Shown here: positions 6,683-8,151 of the stretch, one piece after another
How positions within the stretch are numbered: position 1 is the first letter of the stretch
Layout: every line of letters starts with the position of its first letter
Origin: Legionella genomosp. 1
GTDB lineage: Bacteria > Pseudomonadota > Gammaproteobacteria > Legionellales > Legionellaceae
Assembly: GCA_945867185.1 (NCBI GenBank)
Contig: CAMBHM010000062.1
Coordinates: 1-8,151, forward strand
DNA length: 8,151 nt
Direction: 5' to 3'
The notes under the pieces: model-generated
What the model was told of the DNA's origin: nothing
The model's input: only the letters and a program-made list of their open reading frames with translations
Database searches by the model: none
Made by a program: the position numbers and the translations under genes

Positions 6683-7456
6683 TCACACCCCTTTAAACTG
6701 TGCAGGTCGTTTTTCTAGAAATGCCGCCACTCCTTCTTTTTTATCCACACTCGCACATACTTTTGCAAAATGCACGGCTTCCAGATGTAAGGCATCCCCT
6801 AAAGACAAATCATAGCCACGATCAATGACCTCCATCGTGCTAGCTATCGCCAAGGGCGCCATAGCCAAAATAGTTTGAAGACGTGATAACGCAAAAGGCA
6901 ATAGCTCTTCTAGTACTACAACATCACTCACCAAGCCCCATGAGAGCGCAGTGTCAGCATCAATGAAACGACCCGAGAGGCATAAATCAAGCGCGCGGCC
7001 CTTCCCAACCAAACGCGCAAGACGCTGCGTACCCCCATAGCCCGGAATAACACCTAATTTCACCTCAGGCTGACCAAATTGTGCCGTGATGGCAGCCACC
7101 CGTAGGGTCGCTGCCATCGCCAGCTCACACCCCCCTCCAAATGCATAACCATTAATGGCAGCAATCGAAGGCTTGCCTAATGTTTCCAGCTGTCTAAATA
7201 CAGATTGACCAAAACATGCAAACTGATACCCTGTTTCCGCATCACAGTCAGCCAACCGAGAAATATCTGCGCCTGCACAAAACGCTTTGCCAGTTCCCGT
7301 TATCAAAATACCTTTCACCGCTTTATTCTCTCGTGCAGAGGTCAATACTTCCGACAAAGCCTCCAATACCTCTGTACTGAGTGCGTTTAATTTCTCTGCT
7401 CTATTCAAAGTAATAGTTAATACACCTGCCTCTAACTTGCTCTCAACAAAACCCAT
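6683..7456 (-). CDS. enoyl-CoA hydratase (probable methacrylyl-CoA hydratase)
   Basis: A standard crotonase of 257 residues. It adds water to 2-enoyl-CoA; given its neighbours the likely substrate is methacrylyl-CoA, though family members often also serve fatty-acid beta-oxidation. The oxyanion-hole segment KAFCAGADIS (57-66) and the two catalytic glutamates are present: Glu111 in FGGGCELAMA and Glu131 in FGQPEVKLG, with the 20-residue spacing of the rat enzyme (144 and 164). PGYGGTQRL follows as usual. A GTG at 7457-7459 directly precedes the ATG. The ATG is preferred because AGGAG is six bases from it but only three from the GTG. That ribosome site overlaps the TAG stop of the dehydrogenase gene. 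Confidence 0.94.
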   Translation of the reverse strand: MGFVESKLEAGVLTITLNRAEKLNALSTEVLEALSEVLTSARENKAVKGILITGTGKAFCAGADISRLADCDAETGYQFACFGQSVFRQLETLGKPSIAAINGYAFGGGCELAMAATLRVAAITAQFGQPEVKLGVIPGYGGTQRLARLVGKGRALDLCLSGRFIDADTALSWGLVSDVVVLEELLPFALSRLQTILAMAPLAIASTMEVIDRGYDLSLGDALHLEAVHFAKVCASVDKKEGVAAFLEKRPAQFKGV

Positions 7457-7465
7457 CACTGACTC

Positions 7466-8151
7466 CTAATCAATTAAATAGTCTTCATCCAATACCGCTT
7501 TAGCGATGATTTCTCGCATGATTTCATTAGTGCCTTCTAGAATTTGATGCACGCGTAAATCACGAAACACCCGCTCTATTTGATAATCCCGTAAATATCC
7601 ATACCCCCCATGCAGCTGCATGGCTTTATCACTGATTTGAAAAGCCGTATCAGTCGCCAAGCGTTTGGCCATCGCACAATACATCGGTGCTTTAGGGGAG
7701 TTTTTATCCAAAGCATCGGCTGCCCGATACACCATCAAACGCGCTGCATCAAAGTCCGTCAACATGTCTGCAAAGTAAAATCGCAAGGCCTGCATCTCGG
7801 AAAGGGGCTTCCCAAATTGTTTTCGTTCATGCATATAGGATTGTGCAAGACGCAAACAACTGAGCGCCCCTCCTAATGAGCATGCTGCTATATTCACTCG
7901 CCCGCCATTCAAGGCATTCAGTGCAATCTTAAAGCCCATTCCACTCTCACCAACGCGATTTGCAATAGGTACTCGGCAATTTTCGAAATAGAGCATCGCA
8001 GTAGGCTGATTTCGCCATCCCATTTTTTTTTCTAATTTTCCAAAACACAAGCCCGGAGTGCCTTTTTCAATCAATAAGCAACTGATTCCATGATGAGAGT
8101 CATCCCCTGTTCTCACCATACATAAATAGACATCACTAACACTTGCCCCCG
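7466..8151 (-). CDS. isobutyryl-CoA dehydrogenase-like acyl-CoA dehydrogenase (5' part off window)
   Basis: The C-terminal 227 or so residues of an FAD flavoenzyme; the frame is open to the right edge, so the N-terminal part lies outside the window. Internal ATGs such as that at 8119 are not the start. Visible are the end of the beta domain (GISCLLIEKGTPG, KKMGWRNQPT, FENCRVPIANRVG) and the C-terminal helical domain (RKQFGKPL, LHGGYGYLRDY). The catalytic glutamate is in QILEGTNEIMR. The pattern resembles ACAD8, which oxidises isobutyryl-CoA to methacrylyl-CoA with electrons passed to ETF. Its context, followed by the hydratase and the hydroxyisobutyryl-CoA hydrolase, supports a role in valine catabolism. 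Short-branched-chain substrates remain possible. Confidence 0.92.
   Translation of the reverse strand, partial: GASVSDVYLCMVRTGDDSHHGISCLLIEKGTPGLCFGKLEKKMGWRNQPTAMLYFENCRVPIANRVGESGMGFKIALNALNGGRVNIAACSLGGALSCLRLAQSYMHERKQFGKPLSEMQALRFYFADMLTDFDAARLMVYRAADALDKNSPKAPMYCAMAKRLATDTAFQISDKAMQLHGGYGYLRDYQIERVFRDLRVHQILEGTNEIMREIIAKAVLDEDYLID

Noticed and set aside
1..8151. CRISPR array, toxin-antitoxin pair or defence system
   Set aside because: No regularly spaced repeats were found, and no gene pair or nuclease, methylase or toxin motif fits such systems.

Overview
The window reads as chromosomal DNA from a moderately AT-rich gammaproteobacterium. A complete valine-degradation cluster end, an AlpA-type regulator beside a tRNA gene, and a leucine-rich-repeat orphan resembling a secreted effector together suggest an intracellular lineage such as Legionella or its relatives (order Legionellales). 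That placement is inference: no 16S or other diagnostic marker is present.

Layout from left to right. Bases 1-285 hold no convincing gene, only a weak 41-codon ORF. An aldo/keto reductase lies on the minus strand (286-1254) with a clear ribosome site and a promoter behind it. Next on the minus strand is a 341-residue orphan (1496-2521) with about three degenerate leucine-rich repeats, a helical middle section and a C-terminus ending in Ser-Lys-Leu. Bases 2522-3020 are essentially gene-free, with short ORF remnants, one terminator-like hairpin with a T-run, one 8-bp hairpin and divergent promoter-like sites. An AlpA-family regulator (3021-3320, plus strand) ends 21 bases before the 3' end of a minus-strand tRNA-Thr(CGU) gene (3342-3417). 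Repeats of GTGTACCC lie between the AlpA helix-turn-helix and the tRNA. Together these look like one end of a decayed integrative element inserted at the tRNA 3' end, with no integrase left in the window.

Right of the tRNA the DNA looks like core genome. A small exported protein (3564-3950, plus) has a textbook promoter, ribosome site and signal peptide. It converges on a minus-strand operon that enters from the right edge: isobutyryl-CoA dehydrogenase (partial), enoyl-CoA hydratase, 3-hydroxyisobutyryl-CoA hydrolase, then prfC (release factor RF3). The first three genes encode three successive reactions of valine breakdown, in pathway order and with gaps of 9 and 1 bases. prfC follows 19 bases later and is probably read at least partly from the same transcript.

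The points most worth pursuing are the SKL-ending repeat protein as a possible translocated effector, the tRNA-anchored island remnant with its direct repeats, the uncharacterised exported protein, and the linkage of prfC to valine catabolism.
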